From the NCBI GenBank assembly GCA_963803155.1, contig CAWDMN010000028.1, positions 1 through 38,114 on the forward strand: DNA of 38,114 nucleotides, read 5' to 3'. Source of the stretch: CAWDMN01 sp963803155 (lineage in GTDB: Bacteria > Acidobacteriota > Terriglobia > Versatilivoradales > Versatilivoraceae). The position numbers and the translations under genes were made by a program. The first letter of the stretch is position 1. The number at the start of each line of letters is the position of its first letter. A model generated the notes under the pieces. That model searched no databases, was not told the origin of the DNA, and saw only the letters and a list, made by a program, of their open reading frames with translations. Positions 31,506-38,114 of this stretch are shown here, in pieces.

Positions 31506-33089
31506 TCACAATTGAATAAGCCGGACAAACTGAATACTCGCGCAGGCGCGAATCTGGCTGAGGACTTCAGCGCCGACCGCATTGTCAACATTGACGACCC
31601 CCACGGCATGATGATTTTGAACGGCCCGTCCCAAGGCAAAGTTAGCGATATTGATCTTGTTGTTGCCGAGAATTGTGCCTACTTGACCGATCACGCCAGG
31701 CTGATCGTTGTTGCGGATAAAGAGCGCAGTTCCCACCAGCGGGGCTTCGAGTTCGATGCCATCCACCGAAACCAAGCTGAGGCGGTCTTTGGTCAAGACA
31801 GTCCCTTCTACCCATTCTTCACGCTGGTCGGTTTTTAATCGAACCGAGATCAAATTGGAATAGCTTCGTTCCCGATTGCTGCGGGATTCAATCAGGTGGA
31901 TCCCCCGCTCATCCAAGATTTTTCTGGCATTGATCAGGTTGACTTCTTCGGAGAGTTGATGTTTCAACACTCCGGCAATGATCGAGTTGGCTATAAGGTT
32001 GGTATTCAATTCCGCGGTCTCGCCATAATAACGGAGGCCCAATTCGCTCGGACGTCCCTCGGACACCTGGGAAATAAAAGCTCCCAGCTTCTCTCCCAAG
32101 CTGAGGTAAGGGCCGACTTTCTTGTATTCTTCAAAGGAAACGGAGGGGAAGTTCACCGCGTTCCGGATGATCCCATCTTTCAGATAATCCCGAACTTGGT
32201 AGGCAATTTCCACTCCCACGATTTCCTGCGCCTCATGTGTGGAGGCGGCAATATGCGGGGTCACAATCACTTTGGGGTGCCCCAGCAAAGGATTGTCCGC
32301 GGTGGGAGGTTCTTTGCTTACTACGTCAACAGCCGCGGAAGCAACCTTCCCTGCGTCAAGTGCCGCAGCCAGATCTTTTTCCACGATCAGCCCCCCTCGG
32401 GCGGTATTAATGATCCGCACCCCATTCTTCATCTTGGCGATGGATTTTTCGTTGATCATACCCTTGGTGGATTCGACCGCCGGAACATGGAGGGTAATGA
32501 TGTCCGATCCGGCAAACAGTTCGTCCAACGAGACCAGTTTGACCGACATGTCCTGGGCCAACCGTTCAGATACATAGGGATCATATACCAGGATGGTCAT
32601 TTCAAACGCCTTCGCCCGTTGAGCCACTTCAGCGCCAATCTTGCCGAATCCCACCACACCCAGGGATTTCCCTTTCAGCTCAGAACCCATGAAGAGTTTC
32701 TTCTCCCATTTTCCTTCTTTGGTCGAAGAGCTGGCCTGCGGCAAAAAGCGAGCCATGGAAAGCATGAGGCCAATGGTATGCTCCGCCACGCTGATGCTAT
32801 TGCCGCCGGGGGTGTTCATCACTACAATCCCGCGCTTGGTGGCCGCCTCTAAATCCACGTTGTCCACACCCGTGCCGGCGCGGCCCACGGCCTTCATATT
32901 GCCGGCTGCTTTGATAACGTCGGCCGTGACTTTGGTGTTGCTGCGGATCACCAAGCCATCATACTGGCCAATTTCCGCAATGAGTTGTTCCGGAGTCAAA
33001 CCGGTCTTCACATCCACAATCCAACCGGGCACTTCCCGCAGCACATCTACGCCAGACTGACTCAGTTTATCGCTGATTAATACCTTCAT
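31506..33089 (-). CDS. serA: D-3-phosphoglycerate dehydrogenase
   Basis: 527 residues, the length of the long (type I) form. It catalyses the first step of serine synthesis, NAD-dependent oxidation of 3-phosphoglycerate to phosphohydroxypyruvate. Visible elements: substrate residues in VIRSNTKVT and GRAGTGVDNVD, the NAD-binding LGVVGFGKIGAEVAQRAKAF, catalytic arginine in INTARGGLIVE, catalytic histidine in TPHIAASTHEAQ, an intervening ASB domain (about 320-450), and a C-terminal ACT domain (FIRNNDQPGVIGQVGTILGN) that in relatives senses serine. GAGAGGTGACCC precedes the ATG. The upstream class V aminotransferase on the same strand probably does the next step; a 315-base gap with an inverted repeat lies between them. 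Confidence 0.96.
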   Translation of the reverse strand: MKVLISDKLSQSGVDVLREVPGWIVDVKTGLTPEQLIAEIGQYDGLVIRSNTKVTADVIKAAGNMKAVGRAGTGVDNVDLEAATKRGIVVMNTPGGNSISVAEHTIGLMLSMARFLPQASSSTKEGKWEKKLFMGSELKGKSLGVVGFGKIGAEVAQRAKAFEMTILVYDPYVSERLAQDMSVKLVSLDELFAGSDIITLHVPAVESTKGMINEKSIAKMKNGVRIINTARGGLIVEKDLAAALDAGKVASAAVDVVSKEPPTADNPLLGHPKVIVTPHIAASTHEAQEIVGVEIAYQVRDYLKDGIIRNAVNFPSVSFEEYKKVGPYLSLGEKLGAFISQVSEGRPSELGLRYYGETAELNTNLIANSIIAGVLKHQLSEEVNLINARKILDERGIHLIESRSNRERSYSNLISVRLKTDQREEWVEGTVLTKDRLSLVSVDGIELEAPLVGTALFIRNNDQPGVIGQVGTILGNNKINIANFALGRAVQNHHAVGVVNVDNAVGAEVLSQIRACASIQFVRLIQL

Positions 33090-33106
33090 GGGTCACCTCT
33101 CTAAAT

Positions 33107-33382
33107 AGCAATCAGCTGTCAGCTTTCAGCTTTCAGCCTGTTGAAATTTTGGTGAATCGTTCCGTTCGGTAAGACAATCTGAATCTTGCTTATTTGGAGC
33201 TAATTGTGGAACCTCCATGCGATAGGACGCCTGCATGACGAGCATCACCACCGAAAGCGCCGAATGGTTTGAAGGCCGATGAAAGGTTCGGCAAAGGCCT
33301 CCTCCCCGAAAAAGCGTCCCACCGGAAATCTCACATTCGATTTTTTGAGGGGACACTAGCTGACCGCTGAAAGCTGATTGCT
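33107..33382. repeat. Inverted-repeat-bounded element between the serine genes
   Basis: Left arm AGCAATCAGCTGTCAGCTTT (continuing to 33138) and right arm 33358-33382, whose complement reads AGCAATCAGCTTTCAGCGGT, bound 219 bases without a supported gene. AGCAATCAGC/TTTCAGC motifs are a dispersed repeat type seen in many genomes. A 76-codon minus-strand frame inside is not convincing. MITE-like by shape; no target duplication seen. Confidence 0.6.
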
Positions 33383-33404
33383 CACCACTGGCAGCTTTCG
33401 GTCC

Positions 33405-34553
33405 CTATTTCTGGCGCTTCAAATAGACCTGTTGAGCGGCTTTCACGCCCGCGCCCATTTCCACGGGAACACCCAAGGCACTGAGAATAATCTCCAGACA
33501 GGCAACCACAGCGATGGCATCGGTGAAATCGTAATAGCCCAGGTGAGCCACCCGGAAAATCTTCCCTTTCATTTCTCCCTGTCCATTGGCCACGGTAGCC
33601 CCAAACCGTTTCTTGAATTCCTTGATGATAGCGCCGGAATCCACTCCCTCCGGAGCGCAGATGGCGGTCAAGGCATCGCTGGGAGATCCATCCGCAAACA
33701 ATTTTAACCCCAAGGCCTTGGCCGCTTCGCGAGTGACTTCCGCCAACAAACCGGCATTGGCAATCAAATGGTCCCGCCCCAATTCGCGGATGTACTTCAA
33801 CGCTTCACGGGCCGCCATGATAAGGGTGATCGCCGGGGTATAGGAAGATTCACCATTGGCATTGTTTTTGCGTTCCTTCTGGTAATCAAAATAATACTTG
33901 GGACATTTGCTCTCTTTCATCAAACCCCAAGCCTTTTCGCTGACGCTGGCAAAAGCTAGGCCTGGCGGAAGCATCAAAGCCTTCTGGGAGCCGCCAATGA
34001 CGACATCGAGATGCCACTCATCCACTGGCATCTCCATCACACCCAGCCCGGTAATGGCATCCACCACCAAGGCGGTCTTGGGATAACGATTCACGATTTC
34101 TCCCAGCGCCTTCACATCATGTTTAACACCGGTGGAACTTTCGGAATACTGCACAAAGACCGCACGTGTGTCCGGATTCTTCTCCAGCTCCACGGCCACT
34201 TGTTGCGGGCTTACCGCCTGGCCATAAGGGATGCCAATGACGTTGGCGCCGATCCCATAAGCCTTGCAGAGTCCGGTCCAGCGTTCGCCAAATTTTCCGG
34301 CGCTGACCACCAGAGCCTTATCGCCTGGGCTTAACAAGTTGACGATTGCCCCTTCCATCGCTCCGCTGCCAGAGGAGGTAAAAACGATGACATCGTTGGA
34401 AGTGTTGTACACATACTTTAAACCGTCAATGACTTCCTTGAAGATCCCGCGAAACTCATCGGTGCGATGATGGAGGATTGGCCGTGACATGGCTGTCTGT
34501 ACTTCAGGTAAAAGCTGAGTGGGGCCGGGGGTAAATAGTCTGATCTTATACAT
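33405..34553 (-). CDS. Class V aminotransferase (phosphoserine / serine-glyoxylate type)
   Basis: 382-residue PLP enzyme of fold type I, class V. It starts with LFTPGPTQLLPEVQTAMSRP, has the glycine-rich phosphate site FTSSGSGAMEGAIVNLL, the PLP aspartate in LVVDAITGLGVMEMPVDEWH, the catalytic lysine in IGGSQKALMLPPGLAF, and FRVAHLGYYDFTDA at the C-terminus. Relatives are annotated as serine-pyruvate or alanine-glyoxylate aminotransferase. In several lineages that lack classical SerC, this type next to serA supplies phosphoserine transaminase activity, and that is the likely role here. AAAGGGA precedes the ATG. A promoter and a structured leader of about 155 bases lie upstream. Exact substrate is inference. 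Confidence 0.88.
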   Translation of the reverse strand: MYKIRLFTPGPTQLLPEVQTAMSRPILHHRTDEFRGIFKEVIDGLKYVYNTSNDVIVFTSSGSGAMEGAIVNLLSPGDKALVVSAGKFGERWTGLCKAYGIGANVIGIPYGQAVSPQQVAVELEKNPDTRAVFVQYSESSTGVKHDVKALGEIVNRYPKTALVVDAITGLGVMEMPVDEWHLDVVIGGSQKALMLPPGLAFASVSEKAWGLMKESKCPKYYFDYQKERKNNANGESSYTPAITLIMAAREALKYIRELGRDHLIANAGLLAEVTREAAKALGLKLFADGSPSDALTAICAPEGVDSGAIIKEFKKRFGATVANGQGEMKGKIFRVAHLGYYDFTDAIAVVACLEIILSALGVPVEMGAGVKAAQQVYLKRQK

Positions 34554-34559
34554 TGCCGT

Positions 34560-34709
34560 GTCCCTTTCTATAAAATGGTAATTCGTTTCTAATTCGTGAC
34601 CTTGATCTACAGTCGGGATCGATTTTCCAATCCACCTGTGTCTCCGCTGTAGTGGTTCCTCACCAGTTGAGGATGAACCTCGCCGGTCACTGGAGGAAGG
34701 ATTGATTGA
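34560..34709 (-). promoter_or_regulatory. Structured leader with two exclusive folds, serine operon
   Basis: Minus-strand RNA. Fold 1: CCAGT (34689-34693) pairs with ACTGG (34663-34667), enclosing a GAGG-TTCAT-CCTC hairpin. Fold 2: CCTCA-ACTGG-TGAGG (34658-34672) extended by GGTT and AACC. Both use the same CCTC and ACTGG, so they exclude each other. Downstream CTACAG and CTGTAG can close another domain. No T-rich terminator is seen, so control, if real, may act on translation. No known riboswitch consensus matched. Confidence 0.4.
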
Positions 34710-34715
34710 GGCAAA

Positions 34716-34721
34716 AATATA
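34716..34721 (-). promoter_or_regulatory. Extended -10 promoter of the serine operon
   Basis: On the minus strand TGC-TATATT, an extended -10 element (TGN directly before a good hexamer). No close match to a -35 at 17 bases, which extended -10 promoters tolerate. Start near 34709, about 155 bases before the aminotransferase ATG at 34553. Confidence 0.5.
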
Positions 34722-34868
34722 GCATAAAACTCATTTTGTCGCAGAAAAATCGTGACCAATCAAAAAAGAGACAACGGATGGGGTTATTTTGCGTTTTCCG
34801 TCGCCGGCATCGACCTCGAAATCCAATTTGCGATTCGGGTGGGAGCCATTCCAATTGCTGACTAAAGA

Positions 34869-36266
34869 CTAATCCAACTTCGCAAATACCTGAGTCCGTG
34901 CGGGCAGATTCGCAAAATCTTCGATCTGATCGCCTGATTTGATGACTTGATCGGGAAAAAGGTAGAGAGTCTGGGAACTCAAATAGACATCCGGCAGATT
35001 TTCTCCCAAGCGATCCGAAGTTTTGGGAAATCCCAATCGACGATAGGCCAGCAGCATGCGAGTTTTATAGGGGAGCTGTTTGAAATCCGCCACTTGATTG
35101 CCGGACTTCACCTTCCCATCGGGGAGAATATAAAAAGTCATGGCTGAATTGTACAAGGCATTGGCAAGTTTCCAGGGAGTGGCTTGGGGTCCGGTTTCCG
35201 GCAGGAGAATTTCGCTCCGGGAGGCATTGACCAGGCGCCGCGGGGCGGGGGAATCGGCATCGAGCTGAACCTCAGTCCCCGCCGGCACGTCCTGCCAATG
35301 GGTGATTTGGTCCCCTCGCGAGGATCGGCCGTCGGGAAAATGATATATCGTGGTGGGGGAGTTATATTTCTTGCCGGCAATACTCCAGGCGGTTTTTCCG
35401 GACCCAATTCGCCGTGAAGAAGGATCAATTCCCGGCTCAGTTGTCACATCGCCCGCTCCCGGTGAATCGACTTCAGCGTCATCGCTTTCTTCTTCGGCGG
35501 ATTCATCCAATTCCGTCTCGCTTGCTGATGTGACGGCCTTGGCCAACTGCACTGGGCCGCCGACGCGGCCGGCAATCACATCGGGGTCCTCCGGGTAACT
35601 CTCTCCTAAACCGGCTTTGCGACGATCAAAATTATCCTCGCCGGGATCTTGTTTCCTTCCCCGCCAGGCGGCGCGATGATATCGGTTCGGTTTGGCATAG
35701 GCGACCCGAAAATGTTCCAACACGTCCCGCTCTTCAATCGAATATTTCTCCCGCAAATCTTTCAATAGACCCTTCAAGCTCCTGTATTGTTCCTCGCTGA
35801 AGGGGACATTGTGATAACCTTCCAATTCGATCCCGATGGAATAGTCGCTTAAATTGTAAACCCCATCCCAAAGGCTCACGCCGGCATGATTGGCCTTGTA
35901 ACGAGGATCCAGGATTAGATAGATTGTGCCGTTGCGAGCTACCAGATAATTGGCATGCCCCCCGTGAGACACATAACGCCCCCGCCGGACTTTCCCTTTT
36001 GACAAGGTCCGCAAGGCACTAGGCAGGCGGCTTTCCGTGGAGTGAATAATGATGAACCGTGTTTCCCGACGCGGCGCCTTTACATATTTCCGGTTCAGCT
36101 TGCTTTGGTAATCGATAATCTTTGACGGGGCCCCGGCCATCGGCAACGAGAGGCTGGTCCATAAAAAGAAGAGGAAAAACAACTCCCCAATATTCTTCCA
36201 TAAAAACGATGATCGATGGGCAGAACGATGTCTATCCACGACTAGGGCCGACACGACAAACAGCAT
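34869..36266 (-). CDS. N-acetylmuramoyl-L-alanine amidase (Amidase_2) with C-terminal repeats
   Basis: 465 residues from the ATG at 36266, which has GGAG nine bases upstream; the open frame reaches 36284. A hydrophobic export segment lies near residues 28-43 (GELFFLFFLWTSLSLP). The amidase domain follows: FIIIHSTES with zinc ligand H75, ANHAGVSLWDG, YSIGIELEGYHN, H185 in LEHFRVAYAK, and KQDPG with D207. It should cleave the bond between MurNAc and the L-alanine of the stem peptide. After an acidic linker come three copies of a unit of about 42 residues (about 292-336, 364-407, 425-464), each with a YNS-T-Y-FPDG core, then K/R-GDQ and LPA/T-V. I do not know this unit as a named domain; it may bind the wall. 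Confidence 0.87.
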   Translation of the reverse strand: MLFVVSALVVDRHRSAHRSSFLWKNIGELFFLFFLWTSLSLPMAGAPSKIIDYQSKLNRKYVKAPRRETRFIIIHSTESRLPSALRTLSKGKVRRGRYVSHGGHANYLVARNGTIYLILDPRYKANHAGVSLWDGVYNLSDYSIGIELEGYHNVPFSEEQYRSLKGLLKDLREKYSIEERDVLEHFRVAYAKPNRYHRAAWRGRKQDPGEDNFDRRKAGLGESYPEDPDVIAGRVGGPVQLAKAVTSASETELDESAEEESDDAEVDSPGAGDVTTEPGIDPSSRRIGSGKTAWSIAGKKYNSPTTIYHFPDGRSSRGDQITHWQDVPAGTEVQLDADSPAPRRLVNASRSEILLPETGPQATPWKLANALYNSAMTFYILPDGKVKSGNQVADFKQLPYKTRMLLAYRRLGFPKTSDRLGENLPDVYLSSQTLYLFPDQVIKSGDQIEDFANLPARTQVFAKLD

Positions 36267-36547
36267 GAACAATAACTCCGGCAAACTTCAAGCGGGGCGT
36301 GCCCCGCATATTTTCTAAATCCAGAATTGTCGTTGGATGAGATTTGCATAATAAGTAGAAGCGCAATCCCACCAAAATTCCAGAGATTATCATATCAAAC
36401 TGGGGTGCAATTCGGGATGGCTGGTTGACTTTTCGCCCCGTTTTTTTTGCATCTTGTCGGATTTCATGGGTTTTTTCCGCCAAATTGCGACATCCTTTGA
36501 TAGGGGGACTTATGGCGGTTCATCAATGGAAGTCGCCCAAAGCACCT
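36267..36547. other. Intergenic region, no gene recognised
   Basis: Contains a GC-rich perfect hairpin GCGGGGCGTGCCCCGC near 36291-36306, upstream of the amidase. No supported ORF. The core repeat element begins at its right end. Confidence 0.4.
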
Positions 36548-36692
36548 CTGAGGAGCCACTCATGCCAGCACGGGCTGGCACAACAAGAAGATGAAAGTGG
36601 GATAATGGAGACGGCCTGCCCTCAGACCGTCTCAGCACGCTTGGCAAACCCATGCGGGCACCCCGCCTCCATCCACGCAATTTTCTAGGGAG
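36548..36692 (-). repeat. Inverted copy of the core-plus-hairpin repeat, copy D
   Basis: Read on the minus strand: half-core CTCCCTAGAAAAT (36680-36692), a hairpin segment homologous to H1 at 26434-26515 (shared GGAGGCGGGGTGCC, CCAAGCGTGCTGAGACGG and CTGAGGGCAGGCCG), then the core CTTTCATCTTCTTGTTGTGC with palindrome GCCAGCCCGTGCTGGC and end GAGTGGCTCCTCAGA. On the plus strand the half-core ends in TAGGGAG five bases before the ATG at 36698. Confidence 0.85.
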
Positions 36693-36697
36693 TCATT

Positions 36698-37216
36698 ATG
36701 AAAACTAAATCGTTCTTTTCCTTTGTTTGGAAAATGGCTGTGGCCCACACCGCCACTTACTTTGTCGCTGGCGCCTTCGCCTATCAAGTTCTGACTAAAC
36801 AATTCTATGAAGGGCCAAATGCCATCTTTACTAGTTTTATGAGGACTCCCGCCCAACCGGACACCTGGCATCATGTCATGCGCTGGTTTATTCCCGCCCA
36901 GATCCTGCGCGGCATTCTCATGGCCGCGGCTCTTGCCCCGTTTTATGAACTGATGTTGAGTTGGCCCTTTCGAAAGCGTTTCTTCACGCTTGCATCCGTG
37001 TACTTGATTTTTGGTTTTTGGGCTTGTGCCGTGGCTGCACCGGGTACGATCGAAGGCTTGGTTTATACCAGACCAGTGTTTACGCCCTATGTACATGCGA
37101 TCGTCCAACCGGAAATACTCGTCCAGGGGATTCTCCTCGCGGCCTGGATGAGCCGCTGGATGGGCGAGCCGAGCCCAAGGATCTCAGCTGTAATGCAGAT
37201 TCTGCTTTGTATATAA
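36698..37216 (+). CDS. Small integral membrane protein, function unknown
   Basis: 172 residues with about four membrane helices: VAHTATYFVAGAFAYQVL, WFIPAQILRGILMAAALAPF, FFTLASVYLIFGFWACAVA and a C-terminal one near ILVQGILLAAWM. I do not recognise the family. The ribosome binding site TAGGGAG is formed by the end of the dispersed repeat directly upstream. The strand bias of hydrophobic segments and the good ribosome binding site make it a likely real gene. It is followed by a 207-base gap with its own promoter for the next gene, so it may be monocistronic. Confidence 0.7.
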   Translation: MKTKSFFSFVWKMAVAHTATYFVAGAFAYQVLTKQFYEGPNAIFTSFMRTPAQPDTWHHVMRWFIPAQILRGILMAAALAPFYELMLSWPFRKRFFTLASVYLIFGFWACAVAAPGTIEGLVYTRPVFTPYVHAIVQPEILVQGILLAAWMSRWMGEPSPRISAVMQILLCI

Positions 37217-37395
37217 ACTAAGAGAGCATCCGGAAAAGATTGTGGGAGCAAATTCTTCACCACCATTCACTGCCACAACAAGCTGGCTCTCAACATCGGA
37301 ACTTTTCCCGTGCAAGGGAGTGGGCTCTTGAAGCGTGTCGAACTATGAATTACCCCCCCCGGTGATAATGGATCCGCATGGGACTCCGCGAGCCA

Positions 37396-37404
37396 TGATA
37401 TAAT
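37396..37404 (+). promoter_or_regulatory. Extended -10 promoter of the histidine kinase gene
   Basis: TGA-TATAAT: a perfect -10 hexamer with the TGN extension. Transcription should start near 37411, only about 13 bases before the ATG at 37424; AAAGGA lies between them. No -35 match. A C8 run (37353-37360) is 36 bases upstream. Confidence 0.55.
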
Positions 37405-37423
37405 CGGCCACAAAGGATTTCAC

Positions 37424-37885
37424 ATGACTTCTCAAGCCAAAAAATTTTTTTATCGACTACTTGGTGGCATAGGATTCTCCCTGGTTTTTGGGGGCATATT
37501 TATTCTTATTTATGGCCTGAGCAATGCAAATTTCCCCTGGGGCGCTTTCAAAATCACCGGCATTATCCTTCTTACCTATGCCATATGCTTCTCTTTAATT
37601 TCCTTGATGCTGGAGAAGCTTTTCTTTAAAAATTTTTCGCCAACACGAATGTCTTATTCCATCATTGCCAGGGGGATCTTCTTCTTGTTTATGATTGGGG
37701 TTTTAGGAGCGCTGTTATCCGATGGGATTCTGCTCTGGATACTTCCGGAAGTGAATCTATTTGAACCCCGGGCATTCATTTCGACGGTTTTCTTTGTGGT
37801 TTTTCTCGGCTCTCCTTTGTTTCTCTATCAATTGGTGAGGGGTTGTGGAAGGAAGCCATCCAGCAAGTTCGCGAGAAAGAGGTAG
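37424..37885 (+). CDS. Membrane domain of a LytS/YehU-type histidine kinase (frameshifted)
   Basis: 153 residues with four membrane helices (GGIGFSLVFGGIFILIYGL, ITGIILLTYAICFSLISLML, GIFFLFMIGVLGALLSDGIL, FISTVFFVVFLGSPLFLYQL). This is the usual N-terminal sensor of kinases with the His_kinase (PF06580) domain. The frame ends at 37885 with unrelated RGCGRKPSSKFARKR. If one G is added to the GGGG at 37839-37842, the frame instead continues as LVRGLWKEAIQQVREKEVA into the kinase linker. The gene was therefore probably one longer reading frame. AAAGGA precedes the ATG. A LytTR response regulator would normally sit next to such a kinase; the window ends before that can be seen. Confidence 0.75.
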   Translation: MTSQAKKFFYRLLGGIGFSLVFGGIFILIYGLSNANFPWGAFKITGIILLTYAICFSLISLMLEKLFFKNFSPTRMSYSIIARGIFFLFMIGVLGALLSDGILLWILPEVNLFEPRAFISTVFFVVFLGSPLFLYQLVRGCGRKPSSKFARKR

Positions 37886-38114
37886 CGCAAGAGCGGCTGG
37901 AAAAGGAGCTGCTGGCGGCCCAGCTGAAAAACCTGCAATCTCAAGTGAATCCCCATTTTCTGTTTAATTCACTGAACTCCATTGCTGCTCTGATCGCCTC
38001 CGATCCCGAATTGTGTCCGCTCACGACGGCGAAAAGCAGGAACGGGACGAGAAGTACGACGAGCACTGTTTTGAACATCACGTGGCGCAGTGTGGGACGC
38101 TCTTTCTGGAACTC
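37844..38114 (+). pseudogene. Kinase part of the LytS/YehU-type histidine kinase, partial
   Basis: In the frame starting TTG at 37844 the sequence reads LWKEAIQQVREKEVAQERLE, KELLAAQLKNLQSQ, then the phospho-acceptor box VNPHFLFNSLNSIAALIASD. The histidine of NPHFLFN is the expected autophosphorylation site. No start codon with a ribosome binding site precedes it, and it continues the membrane part if one base is restored near 37840. After DPELC (about 38020) the reading becomes unlike any kinase, and the window ends without the ATPase domain. Broken both by frameshift and by the window edge. Confidence 0.72.
38021..38114 (-). other. Terminal segment that reads as a different gene on the minus strand
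   Basis: From about 38021 to the end the plus strand no longer encodes kinase-like sequence. The minus strand is open throughout and gives EFQKERPTLRHVMFKTVLVV followed by LLVPFLLFAVVS, a convincing membrane segment. A join between unrelated sequences, real or from assembly, is likely here. Confidence 0.35.

Noticed and set aside
31896..32852. 318-codon plus-strand ORF antisense to serA
   Set aside because: It lies wholly within serA, which is unmistakable on the other strand. It is a frame shadow of a GC-balanced coding region.
33126..33356. 76-codon minus-strand ORF inside the inverted-repeat element
   Set aside because: Composition and predicted protein look random, and it runs into the repeat arm. 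No recognisable domain.
34554..34720. T-box or known riboswitch in the serine leader
   Set aside because: No T-box motif, specifier loop or terminator is visible, and no glycine, SAM or THF consensus was found. Kept only as an unclassified structured leader.

Overview
The window is about 38.1 kb of bacterial chromosome, roughly 50% G+C by eye. A secretin, PilO/PilP/PilM homologues, RodZ, signal peptidase I and an amidase point to a didermic (Gram-negative) envelope. I cannot name the phylum. The combination of an MSHA-like pilus locus, a helical-repeat protein next to rodZ, a class V aminotransferase next to serA, and palindrome-rich dispersed repeats would fit an uncultured Acidobacteriota-, Verrucomicrobiota- or Omnitrophota-type lineage. 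That is inference.

Layout. (1) 0.2-6.3 kb: lepB, then a small modification-type cluster: a B12-binding radical SAM enzyme and a SPASM-type radical SAM enzyme on the minus strand, divergent from a CmoB-like methyltransferase and a class IV (D-amino-acid type) aminotransferase on the plus strand. (2) 6.2-17.4 kb, minus strand: a type IV pilus / type II secretion operon of MSHA flavour, in transcription order gspG pseudopilin, gspE ATPase, gspF, second pseudopilin, PilM-PilN fusion, PilP/GspC-like, PilO-like, secretin, TPR protein. In this sequence gspF and the secretin are each broken by single-base frameshifts, the secretin exactly at a ten-base G tract. (3) 17.8-18.7 kb: a second, almost identical copy of the aminotransferase in the same orientation as the first, so the pilus operon is flanked by direct repeats of about 850 bp. 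(4) 18.8-20.9 kb: rodZ and a helical-repeat protein, behind a near-consensus sigma-70 promoter. (5) 21.3-31.2 kb: a glycan / surface-polymer region with two large polytopic membrane proteins (one GT39-like), a GT2 glycosyltransferase and two further SAM methyltransferases. (6) 31.5-34.7 kb: serine biosynthesis, serA plus a class V aminotransferase, with a leader RNA that can fold in two mutually exclusive ways. (7) 34.9-38.1 kb: an N-acetylmuramoyl-L-alanine amidase with three C-terminal repeats, a small membrane protein, and the start of a LytS/YehU-type histidine kinase that is frameshifted and seems to run into unrelated sequence at the window end.

The most unusual non-coding content is a modular repeat family. 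A conserved 55-bp core with its own small palindrome alternates with large, mostly different hairpin or cloverleaf segments. It occurs at about 12.4-12.6, 26.4-26.9 and (inverted) 36.5-36.7 kb. At the last site the end of the element supplies the ribosome binding site of the next gene. The directly repeated aminotransferase genes are the other prominent feature. A modest excess of single-base indels (secretin, gspF twice, histidine kinase) means sequencing or assembly error must be excluded before any of these genes is called dead or phase-variable.
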